Source of the DNA: a virus
DNA length: 36,485 bases
Reading direction: 5' to 3' (one strand)
Virus record (IMG/VR): IMGVR_UViG_3300042389_000331
Coordinates: 1 to 36,485 of that record
Shown: positions 21,484-29,661 of the stretch, piece by piece
Numbering within the stretch: position 1 is the stretch's first letter
Layout of the letters: the number at the start of each line of letters is the position of its first letter
Notes under the pieces: model-generated
What the model was told of the DNA's origin: nothing
Seen by the model: the letters and a program-made list of their open reading frames with translations, nothing else
The model's database searches: none
Program-made: the position numbers and the translations under genes

Positions 21484-22426
21484 CTGGAACACCTTACACC
21501 GCGACGAGACGCGGAAGATATACGAGTCGGAGATTGCCGGTCTGAAGAAGGAGCTTCAGGTCGCGAGAACTGCTCTCGATAACGCGACCAAGGCACGCAA
21601 GACGAAGTTGCCTGCGCCCGCCGCAACACGCCGAAGGATCGGCGGCGACATTGTGCGCGTCGTGATTCCCGACACGCATGGATGCCTGATAGACAAGTCC
21701 GCGATCTCGGCGATGCTGTCTGATATAAAGCTACTCGATCCGCAGGAAATTATTCTGCTGGGCGATCACGTAGACTGCGGCGGATTCCTCGCGCAGCATC
21801 ACGTCATGGGCTATGTCGCCGAAACAGACTATACGTACGAGGAAGACCTTGCCGCAGCTAAGACGTTCCTCGATGCGCTCCAAGCAGCAGCACCGAGGGC
21901 AAAAGTCGAATACCTTGAAGGCAATCACGAGAGGCGCGTCGAGACGTGGTGCGTGACACAGGTTCTGCGCCACAAGAAGGACGCCGAAGGCTTGCGACGA
22001 TTGCTTGCACCGGAGTTTCGTCTCGGCCTCAAGGAGCGCGGCATCTCGTATTATCGACAAGGCGAATTCTATGACGAGCTTCCGGTTCCCGGCGTCATCA
22101 AGCGTGGCAAGTGTTTTTTCTTTCACGGTGTTTCAACCGCGAAAAACGCAGTCGGCGCAACGGTGGACAAAATCGGCGGCAACTGTGTATTCGGTCACAC
22201 GCATCGAGCGCAGAGCAATATCGTGCGGCGCATTTCGAGCGGTATCGTCGGCGCGTGGAATCCCGGTTGCCTCTGTCAGCTTCAACCGCTCTGGCAGCAT
22301 ACGGCACCGACTGACTGGTCGCATGGCTATGCAGTGCAGCTCGTGGCTGCGAGCGGAGCATTCCTGCACCTGAATATACCGATCATCGACGGCGAATCGC
22401 ATTTCGCCGCATTGCTCAAGCTATGA
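21476..22426 (+). CDS. Calcineurin-like metallophosphoesterase
   Basis: 316 residues. All family motifs are visible: PDTHGC (Asp66, His68), GDHVDCG (96-102), EGNHERR (148-154), a FFFHG histidine (217) and GHTHR (240-244). These bind two metal ions and cleave phosphoesters. A helical N-terminal 55 residues precede the domain. Substrate unknown: DNA ends, nucleotides or a protein phosphate are all possible. It lies in an unusual place, between membrane proteins and the prohead protease, in an overlapping operon. Confidence 0.85.
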   Translation: MTDWNTLHRDETRKIYESEIAGLKKELQVARTALDNATKARKTKLPAPAATRRRIGGDIVRVVIPDTHGCLIDKSAISAMLSDIKLLDPQEIILLGDHVDCGGFLAQHHVMGYVAETDYTYEEDLAAAKTFLDALQAAAPRAKVEYLEGNHERRVETWCVTQVLRHKKDAEGLRRLLAPEFRLGLKERGISYYRQGEFYDELPVPGVIKRGKCFFFHGVSTAKNAVGATVDKIGGNCVFGHTHRAQSNIVRRISSGIVGAWNPGCLCQLQPLWQHTAPTDWSHGYAVQLVAASGAFLHLNIPIIDGESHFAALLKL

Positions 22427-22677
22427 ACTGGAAACAGCTAGTCGAAGCGCAGAACCGCAAGACATATATACTGCCTCCCGGCTGGGATTCGCGCGACAAA
22501 ATTGCGGAGCAACTCGATTGCAGCGTGGACAACGTGCGCGTGCTTCTTGGTCCTGCATTGCGAGCGAAGACAATCGAGGTCGGACAATTTCCGGTATGGG
22601 ACGATGTAACAAAAAAGGTTGTCCGCATTACTGCTTACAGAAGGCGTCCGACTATAGAGTCGGGAAAGGCAAAGTGA
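22423..22677 (+). CDS. Small winged-helix-like protein
   Basis: 84 residues, ATGA overlap. LPPGWDSRDKIAEQLDCSVDNVRVLLGPALRAKTIEVGQFPVWDDVTKKVVRITAYRRR has the helix-turn-helix plus beta-wing layout (SRDKIAEQL / SVDNVRVLLGPAL / wing), as in small DeoR-like or phage HTH proteins. It may bind DNA or act as an adaptor. No family name assigned. Confidence 0.65.
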   Translation: MNWKQLVEAQNRKTYILPPGWDSRDKIAEQLDCSVDNVRVLLGPALRAKTIEVGQFPVWDDVTKKVVRITAYRRRPTIESGKAK

Positions 22678-22699
22678 TTTGACGAATCCGCATTTTACA

Positions 22700-23638
22700 A
22701 TGGCTGCTCCGACTATTACTTTTGCCGTCTCGTCCGGTCGCGTTGACCGCGAGGCTGGCATCATTCGTGGCGTCTCTCTGATCTCCGAGGGACCGGCACT
22801 AGGTCATGGCGTGCAGATTGATTCCAGAACGCTTGAACAGGTGAAGGAAGCCGCGTCTCAATATGAAGGCGGACTCAAGGTGAAGCTCGATCATTCTGGT
22901 GGTGCCGGTGATATCATCGGCTTCGTCGAGAATCTGCGTATTGAGGGCAGCAAATTACTCGGCGACCTCAACCTGTTGGAGAAGTCGCCGCATCGCGACT
23001 ATGTGCTGGAGATTGCGGAAAAGATTCCAGACACGTTCGGACTCTCTATTGCGTTCTCGGGTCCGACCGAACTAGCGAGCGACAAGCGCACGGTGCTTCA
23101 ACGCTGTTCGGAGATATATTCCGTCGATCTGGTTTCCGAACCTGCGGCGAATCGTGACGGACTGTTCTCGCGTATACTCTCCAAGTTTAACGACGCCAAT
23201 GGCGTCTCAATCGAAATCGAACCCAATGCCGAAATGAACGATGACATGAAACAGGCCATCGAGCAGATGATTCAGTCTGCGATGATGGCTTATGGTGAGC
23301 GTCTCTCGAAGCTCGAGTCGATGCTGCCGAAGGAAGATGAAAAGGAAGTCGCGATGAGCGCGCAGACCGATGCCGTCAAGCTCGCCGCCAACGAAGCCGC
23401 CATCGCTGCGGTGAAGGAGTTCTCGAAGACTATCGGCGCGCCTGCCGCTCCGGTTGTTTCGTCCGAGGCCGCTGCGCCGAAGACCGAGACGAAGACCTTC
23501 GAGGCCGTCGTTGCCGAAAAGACCGCCGAGCTGAAAGGCGACAAGGCGGCGGCGATCACGTTCTGCATCAAGAACAATTCCGAACTTTACGTCGCCTACC
23601 GCTCGCGCGTGCAGGCTGGCGAGAAGATCAAACTCTAA
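22700..23638 (+). CDS. Prohead protease with C-terminal scaffold-like region
   Basis: 312 residues from ATG 22700; a TTG at 22679 is an in-frame alternative. The N-terminal two thirds read GIIRGVSLISEGPALGHGVQID...LKVKLDHSGGAGDIIGFVENLRIEGSKLLGDLNLL...IPDTFGLSIAFSG...YSVDLVSEPAANRDGLFS, the layout of phage capsid-maturation serine proteases (His in LDHSG, Ser in GLSIAF). The last third (KQAIEQMIQSAMMAYGERLSKLESMLP... Ala-rich) is helical and charged like a fused scaffold. It would guide and then digest scaffold during capsid assembly; the capsid gene lies 0.4 kb on. Confidence 0.83.
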   Translation: MAAPTITFAVSSGRVDREAGIIRGVSLISEGPALGHGVQIDSRTLEQVKEAASQYEGGLKVKLDHSGGAGDIIGFVENLRIEGSKLLGDLNLLEKSPHRDYVLEIAEKIPDTFGLSIAFSGPTELASDKRTVLQRCSEIYSVDLVSEPAANRDGLFSRILSKFNDANGVSIEIEPNAEMNDDMKQAIEQMIQSAMMAYGERLSKLESMLPKEDEKEVAMSAQTDAVKLAANEAAIAAVKEFSKTIGAPAAPVVSSEAAAPKTETKTFEAVVAEKTAELKGDKAAAITFCIKNNSELYVAYRSRVQAGEKIKL

Positions 23639-23650
23639 AACCAACTCAAC

Positions 23651-24001
23651 ATGGCCACCAACTATATCGGCACGGGAACCCTCCTTGCCAACACTACCAT
23701 CACCGCCTTCTACGGCGTTGTGCTTTCCAGCAATCGCGGCGTCGGGCTTTCCAGCGCGACCAACTGTGATGGCTTCGCGCAGATCGACGCGGCTTCTGGT
23801 GACTACGTCACGGTCGCGTTCCTGACCAACTTCGGCACGCAGAAGGGTGTTGTCACCGCTGCTCCGGTGACGGTCGGTGACACGCTGTATCTCGGCGCGT
23901 CCGGCCTCGTTTCCACGACCGGGACGATCACCATCGGCAAGTCGCTCACGACGACTTCCAGCAACGGTGCCGTCATCGAGTTCGTTCCTAAGAATCTCTA
24001 A
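23651..24001 (+). CDS. Capsid decoration protein (DUF2190-like)
   Basis: 116 residues, ATG 23651 after ACTCAAC. All-beta composition; the segment VTAAPVTVGDTLYLGASGLVSTTGTITIGKSLTTTSSNGAVIEFVP matches the repeated pattern of DUF2190 capsid cement proteins (AV..G..LY....G..T......IG.AL......G..V.V). Position directly before the major capsid gene supports it. It would bind outside the expanded capsid and stabilise it. Confidence 0.75.
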   Translation: MATNYIGTGTLLANTTITAFYGVVLSSNRGVGLSSATNCDGFAQIDAASGDYVTVAFLTNFGTQKGVVTAAPVTVGDTLYLGASGLVSTTGTITIGKSLTTTSSNGAVIEFVPKNL

Positions 24002-24024
24002 CAATTAACTAAAGGACTTCTACC

Positions 24025-24990
24025 ATGTATACGAATGCAGCCGCAGTCTTTCGCGGCGATATCGCTGGTGTGCTTGAGCAGGCTAAAGACTGGGAATCCG
24101 GTCTGGTTGCCACTCGCGTGATGCCTGTTCTTCCTGTGCCGGTTCGCGCCGGTCAGTATCCTTCGTTTCTCTTGAAGGAGGGCCAGCTCCTGAAGAACGA
24201 AATCAAGCAGCGTGCGCCGAACTCCGCGTATCCTCGCGCGACGCAGGCCTATAATCAAGAGACCTATATCGCGCAGGAATACGGCGTGGAAATGGGCGTT
24301 GACGATACCGTTGCGCTCGATGTTTCGCGCTTCTTCGACGCTGAAGTCGTCGCCGCCAAGCTCGCGCAGCGGAAGCTCCTGCTCGGTCACGAAATCCGCG
24401 TCGCTGGGAAACTCTTCGATTCCGGCACGTTCACCAGCACGAACTCCGGCACGGCCTACACGACGGGCAATCTCGCCTCGTTCGACGTTGGTGCCGACGT
24501 GCAGGAAGCGATTGATCGCCTGCTCGCGAAGGGTGAGAGCGTCAGCAATCTGCGCGTTGTCATGAGCGCGCCGGTCTGGACTCGCATCCGCGCCAGCACG
24601 AAATTCCAGAACCGCCTTCGCGGTGCCGGTCTTTCGAGCGACACGATCCTCAACGCGAGCACGCAGGCCGCTGCCGAAGTCTTCGGCGTCGCCGAGGTGC
24701 TCATCGGTCGCGCCAGCTACGACACCGCGCCGGAAGGCGTGGCGTTCTCCAGCTCGCAGGTCTGGTCGAACACGTACATTTGGGTCGGCAATGTCACCGA
24801 GGCCTCTTCCGGCTTCTTCGGTGGCGGCGCGGGCTTCACGCTCAACTGGAGCGAGTACGGTCCTGCGGTCGGCGTGTTCACCTATCGCGACGAGAGCGTG
24901 AAGTCGAACATCGTTCGCGCTTCGCAGTTCGTCGCCGAGAAGGTTGTGAACAGCAACGCGGGTCAGCTCATCGCGACGCAGTACTCCTAA
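24025..24990 (+). CDS. Major capsid protein
   Basis: 321 residues, ATG 24025 with AAAGGA 7-12 bases upstream. Opening MYTNAAAVFRGDIAGVLEQAKDWESGLVATRVMPVLPV, then ATQAYNQETYIAQEYGVEMGVDDTVALDVSRFFDAEVVAAKLAQRKLLLGHEIRVA and a late VWSNTYIWVGNV...FTLNWSEYGP...VKSNIVRASQF fit HK97-fold major capsid proteins of the kind in lambda-like siphophages. Location after protease and decoration genes and before a strong terminator (high expression) agrees. It forms the icosahedral shell. Confidence 0.88.
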   Translation: MYTNAAAVFRGDIAGVLEQAKDWESGLVATRVMPVLPVPVRAGQYPSFLLKEGQLLKNEIKQRAPNSAYPRATQAYNQETYIAQEYGVEMGVDDTVALDVSRFFDAEVVAAKLAQRKLLLGHEIRVAGKLFDSGTFTSTNSGTAYTTGNLASFDVGADVQEAIDRLLAKGESVSNLRVVMSAPVWTRIRASTKFQNRLRGAGLSSDTILNASTQAAAEVFGVAEVLIGRASYDTAPEGVAFSSSQVWSNTYIWVGNVTEASSGFFGGGAGFTLNWSEYGPAVGVFTYRDESVKSNIVRASQFVAEKVVNSNAGQLIATQYS

Positions 24991-25013
24991 GCTCTTTTTT
25001 AGGGTTCATGGGG

Positions 25014-25045
25014 AAGCCGCTCTCGTAACTGGGAGCGGCTTTTTT
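25014..25045 (+). terminator. Strong rho-independent terminator after the capsid gene
   Basis: AAGCCGCTCTC (25014-25024) pairs with GGGAGCGGCTT (25031-25041) over 11 bp (one T-G), loop GTAACT, and the T run continues to 25045. It ends the head operon 23 bases after the capsid stop and isolates the glycosyltransferase cassette. Confidence 0.85.
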
Positions 25046-25063
25046 GACGCCTAGTGCAGGGCC

Positions 25064-26764
25064 ATGCGCTTTTCGCTTTGCGTGATATGCGGCAACGAGT
25101 CGCACCACATAGGCCAGATGCTCGCAGCATTTGCTCCTGCGTTCGACGAGCTTTCGCTCGTGCGCGCAATCGGCAAGCGTGTGCCTGACGCGACAAAGGA
25201 GATCGCCGAGGAGTGGTGCCGGTCGAACGGCAAGGCGTTTGTTTTCTCCGAGTATATCAACGAGCCGACCGCACGCGATTGGGATCACGTCGATTCATTC
25301 GCTCGCGCTCGCAATGCTGCATTCAAGCAGGCCAAAGGCGAATGGCTTTTCTGGGCCGACTGCGACGACGTGGTGCGCGGTGCCGAGAATCTACGCCGGA
25401 CGCTGGAGCAAGTCCCGGCAGACGTGCACATGGTGCGCTTTTCCTATGACGTCAAAGGATCGAACAAGTGCTTGTTCCGCGAGCGAGCAATTCGCCGAGA
25501 CGCTTTCCACTCAGGTCGAGTCTGGCATCACGACGTACACGAGAACCTGCTGATTCTCGCTGGCGACAAGCATCTCGATCTCGGCGACGTTGTCTGGGTT
25601 CACGCACCAAAAGAAATCAAGCAGGAGAACCGGAGGCGCAATCTCCGCATCCTCGCAAACTCGGTTCGCGAATGCGCGACGCAGTATTTTTACATTCATC
25701 AGGAGCACTACTGTAACCAGAACCGCGAAGCCGCGCTGGAGTTTGGTCGTCTCGCGTTGCAGTTCCCGAACCTTCAACCGGCGTTCCGATACGAGGCGTT
25801 GCTGAATTGCGCTCGTCTGACTAATTCCAGCCGCGAAGCGAAGTCTCTTTTGCTCGAAGCGCACGGCGTTTTCCCGTGGTGCCGAGAGGCATTCGCCGGT
25901 CTTGTGCTGCACGCCTTCGAGCAGAAGGACTATTCAATGGCTGTATACTGGGCGCAGCGCATGACGGAATTGCGCGAGCCATTGAGCGACAAGCGACCGT
26001 GGACGCACGAAGCGAAGTGGTACGGCTGGGCCGGATACGATCTTGCCGCTCGCGCATTCCGAGCCGAAGGAAACAAGGCGATGGCGGCGGTTCTTCAGGC
26101 TCAATACTATCTCGGCAAGACTCCGAAGATTTCGCTTTTGCACGCAACGCGAGGTCGATCTTCAATGGCGGTTTCAACTCGGGATATGTGGCTGAATGCG
26201 GCCAGCGATCCGACGCGCGTTGAGCATATCTTCGCGGTCGATGAGGACGATGCAATCAGCGTCGAGATGGCGAAGCAGTTTATCTCCGTCACTTCGTCGG
26301 ACAAGTCGTGCGTCGCCGCGTGGAATCTTGCTGCGGCATCTGCTCGCGGAGAAATCTTCGTCCAGCTCTCGGACGATTGGGTGCCATGCTCCGGATGGGA
26401 CGAGAAGCTGCTCGATCTCGTGAGGGATCGCGACGCTCACTCCGAGCCATTCGTGATCGCGCCTAGCGATGGAAGCCGGAAGGACGACTTGCTTTGCATG
26501 GCGATCTTGTCGCGTGCGCGTTACGAGCAGCAAGGGCACCTGTTCTTTCCTGAGTATGAGTCTGTATTCAGTGACAACGAATTCTCTCACCGAGCATGGC
26601 GCGACGGCATCGTGATCGACGCGAGAGATCGCCTGCGCTTCGATCACCGGCATCCGGCTTTCGGCAAGGCGAACATGGACAAGACATATTCGCATACGAA
26701 TTCCCGCGAGCGATACGTGCGCGGCGAGGCGCTCTTCAAGTCACGCAACCCAGACGCGAAATGA
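25064..26764 (+). CDS. Double glycosyltransferase (GT2 - helical repeats - GT2)
   Basis: 566 residues. Residues 1-200 form a GT-A family 2 domain: FSLCVICGNESHHIGQML, DEL..VRAIGKRVPDATKEIAEEW, SFARARNAAFKQAKGEWLFWADCDD with the DxD at 99-101, and WHHDVHENLL. Residues about 205-345 are helical with TPR-like pairs (EAALEFGRLALQFPNLQPAFRYEALLNCAR). Residues about 355-560 are a second GT-A-like domain (ISLLHATRGRSSMA, IFAVDEDD, AAWNLAAASARGEIFVQLSDDWVP). It would add sugars to a capsid, tail or host glycan. TTGACG and GCAGG precede the ATG. Confidence 0.85.
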   Translation: MRFSLCVICGNESHHIGQMLAAFAPAFDELSLVRAIGKRVPDATKEIAEEWCRSNGKAFVFSEYINEPTARDWDHVDSFARARNAAFKQAKGEWLFWADCDDVVRGAENLRRTLEQVPADVHMVRFSYDVKGSNKCLFRERAIRRDAFHSGRVWHHDVHENLLILAGDKHLDLGDVVWVHAPKEIKQENRRRNLRILANSVRECATQYFYIHQEHYCNQNREAALEFGRLALQFPNLQPAFRYEALLNCARLTNSSREAKSLLLEAHGVFPWCREAFAGLVLHAFEQKDYSMAVYWAQRMTELREPLSDKRPWTHEAKWYGWAGYDLAARAFRAEGNKAMAAVLQAQYYLGKTPKISLLHATRGRSSMAVSTRDMWLNAASDPTRVEHIFAVDEDDAISVEMAKQFISVTSSDKSCVAAWNLAAASARGEIFVQLSDDWVPCSGWDEKLLDLVRDRDAHSEPFVIAPSDGSRKDDLLCMAILSRARYEQQGHLFFPEYESVFSDNEFSHRAWRDGIVIDARDRLRFDHRHPAFGKANMDKTYSHTNSRERYVRGEALFKSRNPDAK

Positions 26765-27399
26765 ACGTTCCCGAGCATTATCAAATCGACGCGAAGACAG
26801 GCGCGCTCCGGTCGAGGGATCGTCGCGTGACTGCGGTTTACGATCACGCCTACGTAGCACGATATGAAAACTATCCACAGCGTGAATTGTCGGCGATCAG
26901 AGCGAAGCTAGTGCATCGCTTTTCCGAATTTGCGATCAATGTTTGCGACGTAGGCTGCGGCACAGGTGCTTTCCTCGAAGAGATGAAACGCACGCAGCCG
27001 GGAATCGTTTGCTGCGGTCACGACGTTTCTCCTTATCCGCTTCCGTCTTTCATCAATCGAGTCGGCGCAGACTGGCACGAGTTGCAATGGGACACGGTAA
27101 CGTTCTTCGACAGTCTTGAGCACTTCGATTCGCTCGACTTCGTTGAGCATCTGCGCGCTCGTGCGGTGATCGTATCGCTGCCGTGGTATCATCCTTACAT
27201 GGGAGCGGAATGGTTCGCTCGATGGAAACATCGCAGGCCGGGAGAACATCTCTGGCATTTCACGCCGGATAGTCTGGCGCGGCTTTTCGCGCAGGCTGGA
27301 TTTCATCCGGTATACGTCGGCAATCCAGAGGATGAAGTTCGCAAGCCAGATGCCGATTCCTGCGCTCCAAACATTCTGACGATGGCATTTCGCCGATGA
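26761..27399 (+). CDS. SAM-dependent methyltransferase
   Basis: 212 residues from ATG 26761 (ATGA overlap). Motif I VCDVGCGTGAFLEEM (61-75), an acidic GHDVSPY end of strand 2 (86-92), and motif IV TFFDSLEHF (114-122) are class I methyltransferase signatures of the Methyltransf_23 type often found in glycan-synthesis clusters. The end reads WHFTPDSLARLFAQAGFHPVYVG, typical for this group. Substrate probably a sugar or glycan made by the flanking transferases; a small-molecule or protein target is not excluded. Confidence 0.87.
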   Translation: MNVPEHYQIDAKTGALRSRDRRVTAVYDHAYVARYENYPQRELSAIRAKLVHRFSEFAINVCDVGCGTGAFLEEMKRTQPGIVCCGHDVSPYPLPSFINRVGADWHELQWDTVTFFDSLEHFDSLDFVEHLRARAVIVSLPWYHPYMGAEWFARWKHRRPGEHLWHFTPDSLARLFAQAGFHPVYVGNPEDEVRKPDADSCAPNILTMAFRR

Positions 27400-28109
27400 A
27401 AATCTGTCTCGTATACAGCCAGCGACTCGGAGACATCATCCGCATCCTGCCGATTGCGCGTCATCTCGCTGCTCAAGGTCACGAGGTCTACATCGAGTGC
27501 TTGCCTCAATATGTCGGAGTTTTCGGTGCCGTTTCCTACGTGCGACCGTCGCTCAGGGAATTGCGTGAATCGGAAGGCTTCGGCAGAGTCATCGACCTCG
27601 AAATCTGGCCGCATCGCTATGACGAGTTCAGACGCAGCGGGAAATCGTGGGAGGATTTCGTGTTCGGAATTCATTCTGAGTTCTCGAACATCCATCGCAA
27701 ACCGCACTTCGATTTGATCGACGAAAACGACGGCCTCGAAAGCTACGGATTTTCCCGCGAGGTATGCATTTTTTCTCCATTCGGCTACTCTCAGGCGAGG
27801 CACTATAGGTTCTCCGATCTGCTCGCCGAATGCCGCAGGCTCGCTTCCAAGCCAATCGTAACGCTTGCCGATCCGGCGCAGGCAAAGCATCTCATCGAAA
27901 TTGGTTTTCCGAAAAACGAAATCCTGCGCGCTCGATCTCAGGCAGACTTGCCGCGCCTGCTGCGTGATGCTGCGGAGGTCTTCACGATAAATTCCGCGCC
28001 ATGCATCATCGCTGGTGCCGTCCGTCCTTGGTTCTGGCACGTTCTCTCCGGTTGCGCGCAGGATGATCACTACAGCGCAGCGTCGCGCGTTGTGACAATC
28101 GGCACTTAG
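27396..28109 (+). CDS. GT9-like (heptosyltransferase-type) glycosyltransferase
   Basis: 237 residues, ATGA overlap. The opening MKICLVYSQRLGDIIRILPIARHLAAQGHEVYIECLP equals the GT-B start of family 9 enzymes (RLGDxxxxxPxxxxL). Late FSPFGYSQARHYRFSDLLAEC, KPIVTLADPAQAKHLIEIG and LPRLLRDAAEVFTINSAPCIIAGAVRPWFW give the donor half with the xTINSAPxxIA site. It is shorter than the usual 320-350 residues, so one domain is trimmed. Target may be LPS core or virion glycan. The next gene starts 2 bases after its stop. Confidence 0.75.
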   Translation: MKICLVYSQRLGDIIRILPIARHLAAQGHEVYIECLPQYVGVFGAVSYVRPSLRELRESEGFGRVIDLEIWPHRYDEFRRSGKSWEDFVFGIHSEFSNIHRKPHFDLIDENDGLESYGFSREVCIFSPFGYSQARHYRFSDLLAECRRLASKPIVTLADPAQAKHLIEIGFPKNEILRARSQADLPRLLRDAAEVFTINSAPCIIAGAVRPWFWHVLSGCAQDDHYSAASRVVTIGT

Positions 28110-28111
28110 GT

Positions 28112-28432
28112 ATGGCAACTGTCAGAGACTTCGATCCGGTGCAGCTCGCGATAGATCAAGGCGCGATCCTCGATCAAGCTGGCGTCACGTTCGCATATCT
28201 CGGCAGTACGGTCACGGGCGTCTGGTCTTCGAGCCGCACGATGTTTTCGGACTTTGAGGATCAGCGAAGAGACGACGTGCGCTTCACGGTATTCTTCACG
28301 ACTTCACAGGTGAGCGGCACGCCTGCGCAGACTACGACTTGCGTGCGTGCTGGCGTGACCTACTTCGTCGAGCAAGTGCGCTTTGACGTCGAGGGAACTG
28401 GCTGCGAGATGGATGTAATCAAAGCGATATGA
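28112..28432 (+). CDS. Head-tail connector/attachment-like protein
   Basis: 106 residues, 2 bases after the GT9-like stop. Beta-rich, DFDPVQLAIDQGAILDQAGVTFAYLGSTVTGVWSSSRTMF...RRDDVRFTVFFTT...VRAGVTYFVEQVRFDVEGTGCEMDV. Small beta-barrel proteins with a LG...V.G.W...S.. pattern sit at this place in lambda-like phages as head-tail joiner (gpFII-like). The call depends on position and pattern only. Confidence 0.55.
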   Translation: MATVRDFDPVQLAIDQGAILDQAGVTFAYLGSTVTGVWSSSRTMFSDFEDQRRDDVRFTVFFTTSQVSGTPAQTTTCVRAGVTYFVEQVRFDVEGTGCEMDVIKAI

Positions 28433-29226
28433 TCGCGATCACGCTGGAGAATGAGAAGCTGTCAGCCGCTCTCACCGAGCTGGCTAAGGCATCTAATTTC
28501 GGATTAGGCAGCATCATCAAGGAGGAAGGTAGATACCTCATTCAACTTTTCATCAAATTCACGCCGCCGAAAAGCAAGAAGCAGGGAGCGAATGCTGTTC
28601 GGAAGGACATTGGCAAGATGAGTGCGGTTCTGGATTACAATGCTCTTAAGGCAAAGGCAACGCCGGGAAGCCTATACGAATCAATGGCGCGAATGGTACG
28701 CCGTCGTGAAACCGAAAAGCTCAACAATCTTCTGCGCAATCCTGCGATCTCGTATTGGGGAGGCCGTCGCGTGCTTGCCGATATAACACAAGTCGCCGAA
28801 TTGCATCTGCGCGCTCGTAACAAATACGGCAGGATCACAAAGGATCAACACGTCGCAGCATACAAGGCGGATCTCCTGCGCTATCGCAAAGCAATCGAGG
28901 GCCGCGTCGGTTGGACCGTTGCAGGTTGGATTTCTGCCGCTCGCGTTACGCGCGCGAAATACAAGAAGTTTGCTGAACCTCTTTCTGAGAAATCGGGCGT
29001 CGTTTCCTATTGGTTCGGCAAGGCAAATCAAAAGCCTCCATTCATTTCAGCGATGAATCGGAATGTGAAAATCCCGAACTACCAACGCATGATTGATGGT
29101 GCATTTCGTTCTCGTATTTCGACAACTGAAAAGAAAATCAAACGCCTTCTTGCCGGAAAGGCCGTCAACTTAGGATTTACCAAGGTGCAAGGAGCGCAAC
29201 CTGTACCAGAACCAATCGCCGCGTGA
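28429..29226 (+). CDS. Tail completion / minor tail protein (gpZ- or gp10-like)
   Basis: 265 residues, ATGA overlap. Begins LENEKLSAALTELAKASNFGLGSIIKEEGRYLIQLFIKFTPPKSKKQGANAVRKDIGKM, then a basic, helical region and ISAMNRNVKIPNYQRMIDGAFRSRI. The opening with FTPP...G..A...DI is like minor tail proteins that cap the tail before joining. DNA is AT-richer than the head genes, as for the next two tail genes and the tape measure. Confidence 0.6.
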   Translation: MIAITLENEKLSAALTELAKASNFGLGSIIKEEGRYLIQLFIKFTPPKSKKQGANAVRKDIGKMSAVLDYNALKAKATPGSLYESMARMVRRRETEKLNNLLRNPAISYWGGRRVLADITQVAELHLRARNKYGRITKDQHVAAYKADLLRYRKAIEGRVGWTVAGWISAARVTRAKYKKFAEPLSEKSGVVSYWFGKANQKPPFISAMNRNVKIPNYQRMIDGAFRSRISTTEKKIKRLLAGKAVNLGFTKVQGAQPVPEPIAA

Positions 29227-29660
29227 GCACTCGAACAGATATACGCAATGCCATCGGTCTGAAATTGACTCAGACTGCCGTCGTACCGACCGCAAATCTT
29301 ATCAACGGTCGGAACAATACTATTGCATCAATCAGCTTCCCGTCGGCAGCAGTGTATGCCGTTCGAGAAGACATTGAGGTACGTACATTGGCTCCTTCCA
29401 ATCGAACGCAGTACAGGCAACTGCAAGTGACCGTTGATTATTTCACGTCCGAAGTCGCCGGTTCTCCGACTATCATCGACGACTTGTTTGATACTGGATC
29501 AGCTGCGGTTGAAGCCGCAGTTTTGTCAGACGTAACACTTGGCGGAGTTTGCGAGGATTTACATTTGACGAGTGTCGAATATGTGATCGAACCCGACGAA
29601 GATCGTCATTGGGGCGTGGCTCGTCATAACTTCAACTGCATATATTTAACTACCGACTAA
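29223..29660 (+). CDS. Tail terminator-like protein (gpU-like)
   Basis: 145 residues from GTG 29223 overlapping the previous stop by 4 bp. STRTDIRNAIGLKLTQTAVVPTANLINGRNNTIASISFPSAAVYAVREDIE...QYRQLQVTVDYFTS...IDDLFDTGSAAVEAAVL has the helix-strand pattern and length of tail terminators, and it sits immediately before the tube gene as gpU does. It would stop tail growth and bind the head. Family match inferred. Confidence 0.6.
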   Translation: MSTRTDIRNAIGLKLTQTAVVPTANLINGRNNTIASISFPSAAVYAVREDIEVRTLAPSNRTQYRQLQVTVDYFTSEVAGSPTIIDDLFDTGSAAVEAAVLSDVTLGGVCEDLHLTSVEYVIEPDEDRHWGVARHNFNCIYLTTD

Positions 29661-29661
29661 C

